DNA of 64,000 bases from Lactifluus volemus (taxonomy: Eukaryota; Basidiomycota; Agaricomycetes; Russulales; Russulaceae): assembly GCA_022376515.1 (NCBI GenBank), contig WTXI01000026.1:186001-250000 (forward strand), read 5' to 3'. The notes under the pieces are model-generated. The model saw nothing but the letters and a program-made list of their open reading frames with translations, had not been told where the DNA came from and made no database searches. Below, in pieces: positions 10,318 through 23,203 of the stretch (the first letter of the stretch is position 1; every line of letters begins with the position of its first letter). A program made the position numbers and the translations under genes.

Positions 10318-11718
10318 GGTGTAGTTGTGGTCGGGAGAAAAGAAGGGTAATGAGACACAAATGGGCTCTCTATTTATATGCGTAATTGAGTCATATCGAA
10401 GCAAAAGAAGCGAGCGCTAATCTCAGTCATAGACTTTCTATATTTAGTCGTGTCTGCCGAATTTTCGAGAACAGCGGGGTCGATTCCATATCTGATGGTT
10501 ATGAACTAAGAACAAAGGCGTTAAGAAGTATCAAAGAGGGGGGTGAAAGGGAAGGTGAAACATGTAGCTAGCGAGGCACAGTAAGCGAAGGGCTGGTGGC
10601 GCACTAAGTGTTTCAGTGGCCCGCTCGGTACTTGCGCGCTGGCACTTGCGTCGGATCGTATTTACATTCTAATGTACAGTACTAAATGAATATTAATCAA
10701 TCGGAATCATCCATTTCATCACTCCGCACTCGAGGCGTCGCGGGGGGGAGACCCCGCCGACATTAGTTGCCAATGCAGCTTGGTGCTGGCATCACGATGC
10801 TCGATCGGTAAGTGAGATGTGTGAGATGTTGCAATGCCACGATGACGACATGGTAACCACTAATAATCACTGGCAAGCACTTGTCCAGTGTTCAAACGTT
10901 CAAGGTGCTGCAGTGCCTTCCATCATGATAGGGAAAAGTGATAACTAGTACCTCCGCCTCACACCTGAGCATTAGCTTCTAGTAAGGAGATTGTGTCGGA
11001 CTCGGAGTACGCTCGGAATGTGATGGCCCGGGGGCAGTTCCGAGTCGGAGGAAAGCATTTGCAGTTCGATTGCGTAAACGTCGAGATGTTTGGATGACGC
11101 TTTTGATGTGACGTGAGCAGACGGATCAGCATAGAGAAAAGGACTCTGATATACGGCAAGGAAATTGTGTAGCAGTAGGCACAATCGTACGAAATTGCCA
11201 AGCATGCTCCGTGGAAGCGATACTTGCTACAGTAGTATTACGTACAGTGCCACACCGACGCTCATGATCATCAGCCCCGAAAGTCGGATTCTCTTGTCTC
11301 TAATCTTTCCTCTCTCGGTCCGTAATAGAACTATTCTTTCAGAATTTCTGATCATTTTTATACCCCTCCGACCTTCATTCATAATGTTGGGTTTTCAGCA
11401 AGATTTTTTTTTAAATTTAGTTTGGGCGTTATGCCCACTTATCTGGAAAATACAATAATAAACACGCTGGCTTTCTATCCGAGTCTGCGGTTACACCTCC
11501 CTTAACATTCACCCTCGCTCTCTGACAATTTAGTAGACTCTACTCTCTCACGCAGTTGAAGACTGCCCTCCGCATTCACGGCATGAGGCTGAGGGCCTCT
11601 TCAAAATTCACAATGATGTCTTTGATACGTTCGATTCCGGCACTGGCAGTTACCTATTTCCGGACCACCAGATCTCAACACGAGCACGGGGGCGTATGTG
11701 TGGCGAATTGTTACTGAC
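10318..11718. other. Intergenic between zinc-finger copies 2 and 3
   Basis: No convincing gene. Positions 11500-11700 are array spacer joined directly to the broken end of zinc-finger copy 3. Positions 11398-11456 belong to a short dispersed repeat (listed separately). The rest (10400-11390) shows nothing that I recognise. Confidence 0.5.
11398..11456. repeat. ~60-bp dispersed repeat, copy A
   Basis: Contains TTTTTAAATTTAGTTT followed by a GTTATGCCCACTTATCTGG-like stretch. A close copy lies at about 52370-52427, next to a deaminase gene. It may be the end of an unidentified transposable element. Confidence 0.5.
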
Positions 11719-12104
11719 CTTGAAGAACTCACGGCAGGCATGATTATTTGTCTCAAAATGGCTCCACAAATCATCCTTGTCGTCAAAATGCAAATCGCAC
11801 CAAGTGCAGTAGTCGTGGTCGGGACTCCGTTTGTAGTGTCGTTTGAGGTGAGCTTCAGAATTGAAATGCTGCACACCATATAAATTACCACAGAAGTCCG
11901 ACGATAACGGAGATGACCGACCTTGTCGTGTTCATCACAGTAATGATGCCTTCGGCTGTCGCGGTAGTGTTGTTGCCGTGAACGGAAGCTCCCAAAGTCC
12001 ATGTCGCAATCATCGCAGGGCCAGTGGTAGGGGGAGTCCTCCTTGTGCTGCTCAAGAGCACGGTCATGAAGAAACGATCGCGAACAACGATCACAGTACG
12101 CCAT
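11719..12104 (-). pseudogene. C2H2 zinc-finger protein, array copy 3, 3'-truncated
   Basis: Exon 1 (12104-11922) and exon 2 (11868-11719) match the intact copy and encode the first five or so fingers (MAYCDRCSRSFLHDRALEQH onward, CTWCDLHF). Just inside the second intron, near 11665, the sequence jumps to spacer DNA that normally lies well downstream of the gene, so the whole third exon, including the last four fingers, is deleted. A short protein could still be made by reading through the intron, ending near 11650. Confidence 0.8.
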
Positions 12105-13077
12105 GAATGGTTGGAAAGGAAAGAGTTGGTGGGACACAAATGGGCTCTCTATTTATACCCCGTGCGTATTCCGTATTCATTTTCCCAAGCCTATTATATT
12201 CAAAGAGGGCGCGCCTGTCACTCACGCGGACTGCGGCCGCAGTCAACGGTCGGCGCGTGTTCTTGCACCTGATCCAGCTGCCTCTCCACAGACCCGACGC
12301 TGTCGTGACCGCGTTGTTCCCTTTGTTCGTCAGCGCGTCTTCGAGCACCTGTCCGATGTCAATCTGCACCCTCTCCACAGACGTGACGGCATCGGGAGCG
12401 TGTAGGACACAATCTGCAGCCCCCGTCACACAGGCTGCGGCCACTGTCATTGGTCGGCGCCTGCTGGCCGGTCACAATCGGCTCTGTCGACTGACCTGAC
12501 AGCGTCGTCAAAGTGTAGCCCTCAGTGGCCAGGCTGCGGCCCGCGGGTGAGCGCTCACGTTGCACAGGCTGCGGCCCAAAGATGGTGGGCACTCACACTA
12601 TGCAGGCTGCGGCCGCTGTCATTTGTCGGGGCGTGATTAATAGATTGCATCGCGTTATAACCTTTCACTCGCCCTCCGCAGACGCCGCTCATGTTGCGTG
12701 CCTTTGAACATGAATGTTCGACACAGCCGTAGCCTGCACCCGCTACCATTGATGCAGCCACTTTCATTCGACAATAGTTTATGATTGTATATCACATTGA
12801 CAGAGAGAAAACGACGCTTTCACTTGTACTGTAAACCATCAATACCACGGGAGGTGACGGGTCGAGGGAATGATGTGAGAGCTCTGTGTATATGTCAACT
12901 AGCTGGCGTGGGTATTATGGGGCCACCACGCCATTATAGAGATTAGCGGATCAGAATTGTTACAGATATGAATGTTGCGTTATTTGGTGTCAAAAAATGA
13001 GTTACTGAGGCCAAAGGAAGGTGTTCGGAACGAGGGATAAATGATAACGAAATGCCAGGTATATGGGAGGGACAGTA
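12105..13077. other. Intergenic with degenerate GC-rich repeats
   Basis: No gene. Positions 12220-12640 contain four diverged copies of a GC-rich phrase (listed separately). Positions 12780-13077 are the 3' flank of DUF6535 copy 2. Confidence 0.55.
12225..12640 (+). repeat. Four degenerate copies of a GC-rich phrase
   Basis: The phrase GGCTGCGGCC followed by (G/A)CTGTCATT and GTCGG(C/G)GCG recurs near 12232, 12430, 12550 and 12607 with mismatches and irregular spacing. It is not a clean tandem array and I know of no element to assign it to. Confidence 0.5.
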
Positions 13078-15448
13078 TTACAGTGAGTCAGCACTGCTGG
13101 ATGGGAGGGTGAAGGACACTTGAGCAACGGATGTCGAAGCTACGAAGTCGGGACGAGGGCCAGACCGTGAGGTGACCGTGGGCGAGATGGTTGCGAGGGG
13201 AGCGGGACCTTGTGTTGCGGAACGGGTCGCTGACTCGAGTGAAGTAGCAACAAAGTGGTTGCTTTCAACATTGAAGGATGAAGAGGGCTGTAAAGACTCG
13301 ATGACTGAGGTAAGATGAGGTACATCATACAGAGATGATTCGTCTGTAAGGTGTAGGTCGTTGTGATCGGGAGGCGAGAGAGTAGGTGAGGTGATAGAAG
13401 GATGATGTGCGGTCTCGTCTGCTGCGTCAACAACTACCTCAGTTATGTGGGAGTGATGATTTGTCATGTTGCACATTGGGTAAGAGGACAGTAGTCCGAG
13501 GATGGGGTCATTGTCAGGGTTGGAAGAGTCGAAGGCGGTCGGAGCATCATCGGTGCCTTGATGTAAAGCGATGTATACATGTCGAATGGGTCTGAGAATC
13601 CAGAAAGGAATTCGGCGAGTTTCATTCTCTCTTGCTTTCAAGATGATCTCGTTCCACAAGGTACAGAAGTCGTTCTGCAGTTCAGGAAGAGTATTTCGCA
13701 AATCAAACTTGGAAATCATTTCTTCAATGGAACCCAGCACGGGAAGTTCCGATGGAGGCGGGAGATAGAAGCGAAAGAATTGGCGAGTTATGTGGGTCAA
13801 ATTGGCGAGTAATACGCTATCTCCATGTGCGAGGTAAGACCGGAGCACAGCTTCGGATATGCGTAATTGATCCATAACGAGAGTCTTCCAACTGTAGTCC
13901 CGTTCCGTTGCCCTTGCAATGATGCAAGCAACTATCGCTTGTGCATATAAAGCAGTTCCACTATAGCCACTATGACACATGGGTCTCAGTGAGTGTCCTA
14001 ATTGAACGGATCGCAACATCACCCCATCCATGCCCTGCTTGAAATGTTTGAAAAGAAAAGTGGAGGTCAGGATTTGAAGGTCCAGTGCACCGGCGGCTTG
14101 GATGCAGACCATGAGTCGTCTTTCTTTAACTGGCTGAGAGAGCAGACTGGATGACCAGGTACGGTTCAATAATCCAGCCAGAGCAACCGCCAACGTTCGA
14201 TCACCCAGCCCAGCAAGAATTCGTCTGGGTTTGATGACCTCTTTCGAGCTACAGAAACCAGGTATGCCCTCGAAGAACTGTTCCAATTCGTGGTCCTCGT
14301 CGAGGGACTCGAATGTCCATCTCAATGCTTGACGGTCGATTTCCGCTGACAATTTTGAAGAAGTTTCTTGGGCTGTCTTCACTACGCCATCCAAGAGCCG
14401 CTTGCGGTAGGTTCTTGTCAATGTATAGAAGCGGCCCGAGGTTACATAGGAAAAGAAGGGAATGAACTCGAGTGTACGAAAGATTCCGTATGACAACCCA
14501 GTATAAAGAGTCCAGGCGGACGAAGAAAGAGGTGCATAGTAGGGGCTGTCGAGACGGAAGATGGGCATCAAGGTGACACATCCGTATATACCCCCCGAAA
14601 GCCCTACCCACCAAACCACCAAAGTGAAGACGGTGTGGTTGATGTTGAACAAGAAAATGAGGAGGCCGGAAAAAAAGAGGAACAGCGAAGTATGTAGCAA
14701 CGTGGGTAGCACTTCAACAGCCGAAGGAAGGTGCAAGTTGTCGACCCCATCCGCAAAGAATGTGCGAATCCGCGCTCGCTTGTGTGGGCTGGACCGTAGC
14801 GGTTGAGTAACTGTGACGTATCGACGCGACCACTGCTGTAACAAGGTCGCCAACAGCGCACATGTAATGCTGATCAACAAGCTCAAAATCCAAAGTGAGT
14901 TCACCCAGATTGCGTATTTCGGAGGAGAAAAGGGGGGCGGTGTAGCTGGAGTGGAAAGGATAGATGCACGAGATATGTTGGGGTCAGCGAGAAGCTGATA
15001 GATCTTCCCGAGATAGAAGGCCGAGGTATCCTGTGGACCTGGTCTAAGGTCTTGGATTGAAACCGAAACCAATGCTGCAATAGCAGCAGAGAATAAACCA
15101 GTCTATAATGTTCAGTTTCTATGCTACGAAACGGGATAAATGCCATCATGAAAACTCACGAAAACTAGAATCCCATCAGCATCCTTTTGCCAGCGCTGGG
15201 TCATTTTATTGTCTTCTTCCTCGGCCATCTTGACGTACATGTTAAAGAGAGGTCCTGAGCCATCAGAAAAGTTGGAGTTTCCTTGGGACGCTTGATTTGC
15301 TGCAGACTGAGGGATACCACCTGTGCACGGTGTGGCGTGGATGAGGTGGATGGATACAAAGTAGAGAGGAATCCAACATACTTGCGTCCGCCCTCTCCCC
15401 ATGTCTACCCTCCATGTCGATGGCTTCGTCGTAAGCAGATTGGGACAT
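13078..15448 (-). CDS. DUF6535-type membrane protein, array copy 2
   Basis: Exons 15448-15382, 15320-15160 and 15102-13078 (750 aa, phases consistent). This is the most diverged of the four array copies, starting MSQSAYDEAIDMEGRHGERA. The N-terminal third has the domain hallmark: a TM near TGLFSAAIAALVSVSIQDLR, then WVNSLWILSLLISITCALLA before LLQQWSRRY, then two close TM segments around LFLFFSGLLIFLFNINHTVF and WWVGLSGGIYGC. The remainder is a soluble helical region, with a repeated-looking MDQLRISEAVLRSYLAHGDS segment shared by all copies, and a Ser/Thr/Pro-rich tail. The function of the family is unknown, and the membrane anchor suggests a membrane-associated protein. Its promoter block is diverged from the other copies. 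Confidence 0.85.
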
Positions 15449-16745
15449 TGAAGGCGTATTGAGTGAGAGATGCGCCAGTAGAGAGGTTGGTTCAAGATGT
15501 TCACACCGACAACCGGGCCGTTCGCACAGTCACACGACCACGCGGCAATGGCCCGAACGAGTCTCAGCGTCAAATATCATTCATCCCGAGCCAACACATT
15601 GATGTTGCGAACGAAACACGACCGACAGCTGCCCAATTGCCGCCCAATCACGCACTATCATGATGGGTTTCAAGTTCGCACGTCTGGCCCATGTCCTCTC
15701 ACGGTGCACCTGGAATCCCCCACAGAGCTCTTTTCCTACCGATACTTCAAGTCAGAACTAACTTCTCAGGCCGTGCCTGCTCCGTTCTTATGGTGCCCAA
15801 GCTCTTTTGCTGATTAGGAAATATCAAGGTCAATATGGTAACAGAGAACTCCAATAGTAGGACCTCATACTCCTGTGACGGTCGCCCTCATATTTAAACG
15901 TCTTCCGTCTCTGCCTTTATCAATTCTGACCACGACCATAATCACCTACATCTGCTTTCTTCTTTTCGGAGACATTCCCACTTCTCTACTGTTCCCTTCA
16001 TTCTTAGCGCTTGATTTTTGTTATCTGCGACTTCGTTCCTCACACCACTGCTGCGCGGCTAAAAGAGAAAGCTCCAATGCTTGACCAATCACTCATTCGC
16101 TCCTTCACAAGCTTCGTTATAGGAGCGCGTCGGCGCACCGTTGCGCGTCATCCCTGGGATGATTAATTATTCTGTGGCGGCAACAAAGACCAGCAGTGAA
16201 ACAGCTATTGATATTGTCAAGGACAACATTAATTATTGATATCAGGCACTATACAGTACTATATATTGTTTTCACGGAAACCACTGACCCGGAGGAACTT
16301 TGCAAAAGCATTCGCCTGACCGTGGAGTGCCTGGACCTGGTTCGGAGGAAAATTGTCTTCTGCCCGTGTCTACCCACTGCAAACAATCGAAAGTAAGATC
16401 CGAATTCCTGGTGACAGTCCAGGCACTCCCTGTGGCGCTGGCACTGACAATGGGCCGCACAAGTCACGATGCGATGAATGCCAATGAATGATGGCCAGTA
16501 CTTCACATACCCACTGGCTGTCCGAAGTTCAGGAAAGTTGTCAAAAGTTCCGCTGTCAGCATATCTGACGAATAGATCTGCCAGTGGCACCCGCACGTCC
16601 TTGGGATGTGTGGCTGTATCATATTACGGTGACACGTAAGGTTGTACATGTATATACATTGCATGACAAGGCGCAGTTAACGCACCTAAAAGTGTCATGA
16701 CTAATTATAGCGAATGAAGGCGTAGAGTTAAGAGGTTCGTAACGT
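15449..16745. other. Intergenic
   Basis: No gene that I can support. A 115-codon minus ORF at 16249-16596 contains a few Cys/His residues but no family signature and is probably chance. This stretch marks the end of the left array arm. Confidence 0.45.
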
Positions 16746-18073
16746 TCATAGAAACGAATTAGGCTGCTGAGAACCATAGTCAAATGATGACCCGTTCTGC
16801 ATACTGTAGAAATGATTATTGGTCTGATCAGTCGTCCATATGTGGCTTTCTAAAAGGTTCTCGGGGTTGTGCTTTACGTCGTGGACATGCTGTTGATACT
16901 GTGATGTCGGGTCCCCCGCAGGCACTCTGAGATCATCGAATGACAAGGTCGTTACCGAGAATTCTCCAGGTGCCTGGGAGAGCTCGGAGAAATCTTGATT
17001 AGACACCGCATTATGTGTCACAAAAGTGAATGGGGGCAGAATTTGCGTCGAGTTTGCCGGAGAGGGGTCAGGAGAATCGAAATGAATCGAGGTCGGGGGA
17101 AAGATGAATGGCGTCAGTTCTTGCGACGACGGCCCAGGACTCTGACAGTATGTCAGAAAGGCTGATCATGCCATGGCAAAATTAAGCGACGTACTTGGAA
17201 ACACTCGAGCGGGATCACGTCGGCAGTTGGGGAACAAGTTGAATACTGAGGGTCTGCAGCACCCGGGAAGGACCAGTGCTGCGGCTGGAACTGACATGGC
17301 TGCTCCCAAGCACTATTATAAATGAGAGAGTCGTTTCCGGATGACGCGTGGGACGCAACACTGCCTTCGTTATCTTGTACGCTGGAGGTACTCGAGAGAT
17401 CATCGAAGGCAGCTACGCACGGAAGCGACTGTATCTCTGCTTGGGGTACTTCTCCTTGCTGCGGCCCCTGTATGGGCTGCGGAGACGAACAAGGGACCGT
17501 CTGAGAGGCAGTCTCCCATGGCGGCAGAACCTCAACAGTTTCCTTGATCTTCTGGTTTGAGGACCTCCTGTCCTTCGGCGCTGTCCCCACCGCCGACGAC
17601 GTAGTCGACGATGGCGCGTAACGGTACTGGGGATAGAGTCTCTTGTGTTTCTCCCTCTCCCTCTTGGCTTCTTCGATCCAAGGCTGGCGACCCTCATCGC
17701 TCATGGCCTTCCATATACGCCCGACAATACGTGAGATATTGCGGTGGTCCGGTTCGACGCTTGCGGGAATCTTTTTCTGTGCAACAAAATCAGATCTAAA
17801 GAGTATGAATGCGTTGCGCGGCCTCGGAATATGTCCCTCGGGTTGCTTTCGAGAGTGCGATTTCTTTGCTGAGGAACTCAACGCCGGCTTGGCATCGTCG
17901 ATAGGACCGGGATCCGGAAGGGTACTGAGAGACTTGGTGGTGGGATGCTGAGGCGACGTGGATGCGGTGATTGCAGGATACATGGTGCAAGTGTGGTCAG
18001 TGTCGTTCGGCTCGAGGTTCTCGCCGTCTTTGCATCCAAATGTCGTGCAGATGACGGTTGATGATGCGCGCAT
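16746..18073 (-). CDS. HMG-box transcription factor (MATA_HMG type)
   Basis: Exon 1 is 18073-17195 and exon 2 is 17141-16746, giving 424 aa; the 53-nt intron removes an in-frame stop and the phases match. An HMG box occupies about residues 82-154. It opens HIPRPRNAFILFRSDFVAQK and includes ISRIVGRIWKAMSDE and a closing KHKRLYPQYRYAP, the RPxNAF...IWK...YP pattern of sequence-specific MATA/Ste11/Prf1-type boxes. The flanks are Ser/Pro/Gln-rich, as in fungal regulators of mating or stress programmes. No pheromone, receptor or homeodomain gene is in the window, so this is not evidence for a mating locus. It is single-copy here and lies between the two array arms. Confidence 0.85.
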
Positions 18074-21000
18074 TCAAACGGATGGTGGCTGTCGCAAGGG
18101 GATGATATAAGCTCCAAACTCGCCATCGAATGCGTAATTTTCAGTGCTGCTGAATGCCCACAAAGAGAACAAGGTGCAACCTGTCAATATAATCATCGCC
18201 TATGGGTTGTGCTGGTACAAATAAGGGGGGGCCTAGGGGATCTGGTGGATGCACCCCGAGTTATGAATTTGCCATCGCTAAGCTTCAAGTTGCCGACGCA
18301 ATGCATCAAGTTGACGCATCCAGTGGCGGCCTTTCAGTTTGTCAAACCTGTCGCCTCGTCCCGTGCCTGATATCGATGTGGCGTCCGATCATTTGCTAGC
18401 TGGCGAACGCGACGTCACAGTCCGAGTGGGGCAACCTTTGTTCTTTTTACGGTTTTGTACCACATTTCTTAGTTGGTCGATTTGCATGTAGTTCGGGATA
18501 ATTAGGCCCGGGTACCCCGACCCTGGATAGCTGACATGTTCAGTTATAATGGTTGTATTTCGCATCTCCTTTAGAGCCCATCATCTAGTCAACGCACACA
18601 CCTTCTGGAGGGGCAGTTTTAAACTGCATGATGTCGGGCCATATCCATCTCAAGATCTTGGATCTCCCGTTGAAGTTCGGTTCTTTGCAGATCTCCTCGG
18701 GCTCTCCTGCAACCGCCTATCTGTTGCGCCAAGGATACCAGGCACAGTGTTTCTTTTTGTCATTCGTCAACCTCTTGCAGGTCGATAAACGGTCGTTTCG
18801 GCCGCGTATATGCTACGGTAAGCGGTGGATGAACAAGGACAATCGCTGAGAGAGGAAAAGGAACACCTGGGAATCGCTTACTCAACATCCCCAAATACAT
18901 AATACTTAGGTAATCAGCCCTACTTCGTTGCTTCCGCATACCGTACCTCAGCGCTAATCCGCACTTCGCTCGTTTTAGTCCAAACGTTGCACCAAATCAA
19001 GTCGAAGGGGATGTATTATCAACAGAACTCTGAAAATCGTGGCCGCTCATCTAGGTTAAACCCAGGAACAGGGTATCAACGCGGCCCAACACTGGTTTAC
19101 AGTACGTCCATTCGATCGCGGTAAACTATCCGTCGAGCCGGATTCAAGCATGCTTTGTGCAATTAATAGTTAGCTGCTCGACCCATCATGCGTCATGATA
19201 GATGTGCCACTGGCAGTGGCTTTGACACCCCGCCGAGTTTCAAGTCTGCTACATATCATCTACACGTCCTTCACTAGCTTCACTGGCTGCAGACGCGAGT
19301 TTCCACTAAGACTTATCAGGTTACTCATATATCAAGCGCCACTTGGTAGTGGAGGGGAGGGTTACTGTGCACTTCTCTCGCGGTGTGGTTTCTTTTTTTT
19401 TCGATTTCCACATCTTTTAGCCGCATTCAGGTATTCAAGGTTCTCCTACCACGTCCAACTAAACTGTTCAGCACGAGGCTTCAAGTTTAGCTGCTGGGGA
19501 GAGCCGCCAAGTTCAAAGCCGCCCTAACGATGCGCAGTTACCCACTCTAACTCAACTGGATATTGTGGTGACGCAAGGTACGTGATTAAGTTCAAATCAT
19601 GTCTCCAATGCTGTCATTTATCAGTCGGCGCTCCAGTACTTTGGCATTAGAACATCTTGTAGGGTGGCAACGACACTTTTAGCCAGCCTCATGCGCATCC
19701 AGTTGCGTAAGACGTCGGTATTACATTGACACGCGTGCTAAGCCCAAGCAGTTGTCCGGCGCCACGGGGGGGAGATCGAAGCAAGGCAACGCTTGTGTTC
19801 TACATAGGGTATGGTCGTTGTACTGACATGCAAAACGGACATGAAACATCACCAATCATCCAACGGAGATAGTCCCCTATGGACAATTGAGGACTTTTCG
19901 AGTCAGAGTGGTGTGTCCGAATGAAATGACAACTCAAAAAAGTCTCAATGATCGCTGCAATCTCAGTTGAAGTGAAAATGAACACAATTTGCGTCGCTAA
20001 TTGAACTGGTCGACTAGCATAGAAGCCAGACGATCGGGAACATATCAAGACAGCAACGGGGTCACAAATTATGATAGGTCGGAGTACCGCAGTAGTCGGG
20101 GTTGACCTGACCTCAATAGAGCCCTCGGGGTAGGGTCTGTGCCCCCTTAGCCATCGAAATAGTTTGCGCTTGGCTATAGACTTCCCCACAACCGACCGTG
20201 GAGCAATTGAAGCATCGGATGCGGAGCCTTGTGGTGGGTAAGTTAGAAAGAACGCACAAGTTTGCACAGACTAGGAAGTTTCTTCATAGGTAGTTTCTTC
20301 ATAGGTAGCACATCGTCACGATCGTCAAAGCGCAGCACACAAGCTATGCGACACATCATGACTGTAATTTGAAGCTTTCTCGGAGAAATGGACCGGGAGT
20401 CTAGGTGGACCACGCCAATTGGCACTGGAGAGAGTGGGGCGCGGCCCTCTCCCGCAGTAGTTTCTTGCCGTGAGACATCAACTGTAATTCCGTCTTCATT
20501 CCCATTGTGGCATACACCTGGACTACGGCAAAAGAATCTCGTCAACGAAGAACACTCATACGAGCAATAAAGCGCCCCAAATGAACACCATCGCCAATGA
20601 AATAAATCTCATTCAACCCGAAAAGTGTTTCCCGCACTGTCAATGCTGCTACCAGACTTTCTATACCAGGAGATTAGAAGGGTGTCAAGACCAAGGCCCG
20701 AGGCAAAGCTGAGGAGTGAGACCAAGAGCCTATAGATAAGAATCTAGTAGTTGTGATAAGGAAAGTGAGAGATACTGTAAACGCCGCCTGTGAGAAGCGA
20801 GTAAAGGCAGGTTTGACTCAGCAGTTGAGACATACCAGACCCTGAACTCAAAAACGCCACATCGAGGTGGGCTCACTGGGCCGTGAAAGCTGTAGTAAAT
20901 GAAGAAGACTCATTGCCTCATCGTGAGCCTTGAGAGGTGTGAGGCGGGTTTTCAATTGAAGCACTGCCAAAAGTCGCTCTATGCCAGTGCCCACGAATAA

Positions 21001-23203
21001 CCTATTCGAGGTTTGGGTTGGTTCCATGACATGGATGAGATGTACGCGATTGTGCTATCATGGAATGAAGGACTGACCTAGAGTCAAAGGATGACTCGGA
21101 CGTGCACCGACTGAGTTGAGCAATCGCCTGCTGGCGGCCGCAGAGCTTCGCGGCTTATTCCGGTTTCCACACAACACCATCCGTGGTTCTTGCCACTGGC
21201 ATGAAAGTGCCCCCAGTGATCAAACTCGCCGTCGAGTGATCCGAGTCGCCGACGCGTTCACGTTCATGACCCCTTTGCTTGCCTTGTCATTTAACGGATC
21301 TTGGGTTACTAGTACTGTACTTGTCGAGCCACCGTCGACATCATTTGAGAAGTAGCACAAATGAAGTGGCGGCCGAATTCAGGCTGTCGTGGAGGAAGGG
21401 GCCATCATGTAGTTCCTGACCACGCTTATCGGCATTGCTGGCATGACGACGCGCTGGGAAGGCCGTCAAAAGAATAATGAAGTGCGGGAACCAAAAGAGG
21501 CAAATTGAAGCTGGGAATCGGCGTGGACAGTATTTAGGAACAAAAAGCACGTGTGCTAATGACGTACTCCCCCCTCAAGCGCGGAACTAATTTTGTCACT
21601 TGAATTGTTTGCATTGACAAAGAAGCATCTGTGTGTGTCCAATACTACTGTACGTCCTTGCAACCCCATCCAGGACACCGACCATCGTTCCGCGACTCGA
21701 GGACATCCGACTTGATGAAAAAGCACGTTCAATATGAACAACAGGCACGCCTGCCAAAAGCTCTTCGCTACCGATACATTGGCGGTGATCACCAGCGACG
21801 ACGGCCCCAAAAACAACACGGCTGCGATAATGTTACCCGTGCCGTTGCTCATTCATTTCCATCTGCTGACTCGGATGGGCGAAGGAGGCAGTTGAGTCAC
21901 TTGAGTGTAAGTTATCGTACTTACAAGTGACACGGGTCGCACGATTGCTGGTTCTGGAGGAACTTCAAGAAGGAGTTGGCGCCCGTTGGGGAGAATCGCC
22001 ATGCTAAGTTGAGTTATAGTGCGAGAGAGACGCTGGTGCTGCCTTTCACAGAGGCGCAGATGAACGTGGGGAATCAAGGATGCAGACGTCAAGCCGTTAC
22101 CCGTGGCCACAGATGTGCATTTAGTATCCACTGGACCACTGCGCCCATCTAAGACAACACACCGTAACGATAGGTGACTCGTGCTACATTTATATAGCGT
22201 GGGAGTTGCGCTGTATCACCGGACAGGGGGTACTGTATGTAAGTTACTACACATGGTTACTACAGCATGTATTGGTTGCTGCAGTGATTTGAATTGCTCA
22301 CACAGTTGTGTAACTTGCCAGTGTGTTCATTTGTTCAAATCTAACACGGAGCCAGCACAGACGGGGCAAATCCCAGCGCCCAGAAGCGCCGCCAGCAGAG
22401 GGGAACCAAAATACAATATCAAGGTTTGATTTTTTTTGAACGGAGACTGATCGCACGTGCAAAGCTTGGGAATGGAAACCCAAATATGTTAGGGTTCCAT
22501 TGCCTAACCGAGTAAAGGCCGTCACAAGATCTCTTCGTTGATGGAAATGCACTCTGATATAGGAAGCAACCAAGTACGTGTATTTGGGGTTCTGGCGTTG
22601 TGATGGACGCCCAAAAGCCCAGGGCGCTCGGAAATACAATCTTTACTCTTTTACAACTCACTGCACAATGGGTCTGGTCAATTGGTCGCAGTTCAAGGAG
22701 AAATTTTTACAGGTTCCAGTACTAGTAGTCTGTTAAAAGAAACCATCTTTGCCTGCGTGAGGGCTTTCAAAGTTACGGAGTTTGGCCAGTGGACGTCGTC
22801 GAATAAGCATGACATTGCAGACTGGGCCTGGGGGCGGATCTGTCCCGTTTTAGTTGCCGCCACTAGATGCGGAATGCCAGCGGGACGGTTACGACACTGT
22901 TTGACAAGGAGAAAAAAAAGATCTTGCACAACACCGCGACGCTATGGTACGTGTCGTTCAAGTCATTGGGCCTCTCTTTGCCATGCGCGCATCGCAGAGC
23001 GTAACGACGCACAATTCAGTCAGTGGCCATGCCTTAAAGATTGATTCCCGTCCCATCAATTATTACCTCACGGCGCTGTGACTGTTATATGTCACCCCGA
23101 CGTTGGGCGCAGATCTGGGTGCCCCTAGATTGCATAAAAGGGCACGGGTCCGCTAGTTGAATTCGTTTCCCATCAACCTCGCTCGTTTCAACATTAGCAC
23201 GCT
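18074..23203. other. Long intergenic stretch without a supported gene
   Basis: About 5.1 kb in which I find no convincing gene. Open frames such as 19800-20267 (minus, 155 codons) and 21556-21852 (minus, 98 codons, hydrophobic start) lack family motifs and matching splice partners. A 15-bp direct tandem duplication (AGTTTCTTCATAGGT) lies at about 20277-20306. Around 22668-22990 short coding-like pieces occur in different frames (MGLVNWSQFKEKF, then LFDKEKKKILHNTATLW) and may be a small unrecognised spliced gene or a relic. Confidence 0.4.

Noticed and set aside
16249..16596. 115-codon minus ORF with a small Cys/His cluster
   Set aside because: The spacing fits no zinc-finger type and there is no paralogue or splice context.
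17153..18073. HMG gene ending at 17153 as a single exon
   Set aside because: A 53-nt intron (17142-17194) with good splice sites joins it in phase to a 132-codon open frame with the same composition.
19800..20267. 155-codon minus ORF
   Set aside because: No family signature, no spliced neighbours, and a residue composition typical of a chance frame.
21556..21852. 98-codon minus ORF with a hydrophobic start, considered as a PMP3-like small membrane protein
   Set aside because: The hydrophobic part does not have the PMP3 two-helix spacing or its Pro-Pro motif, and the rest looks random.
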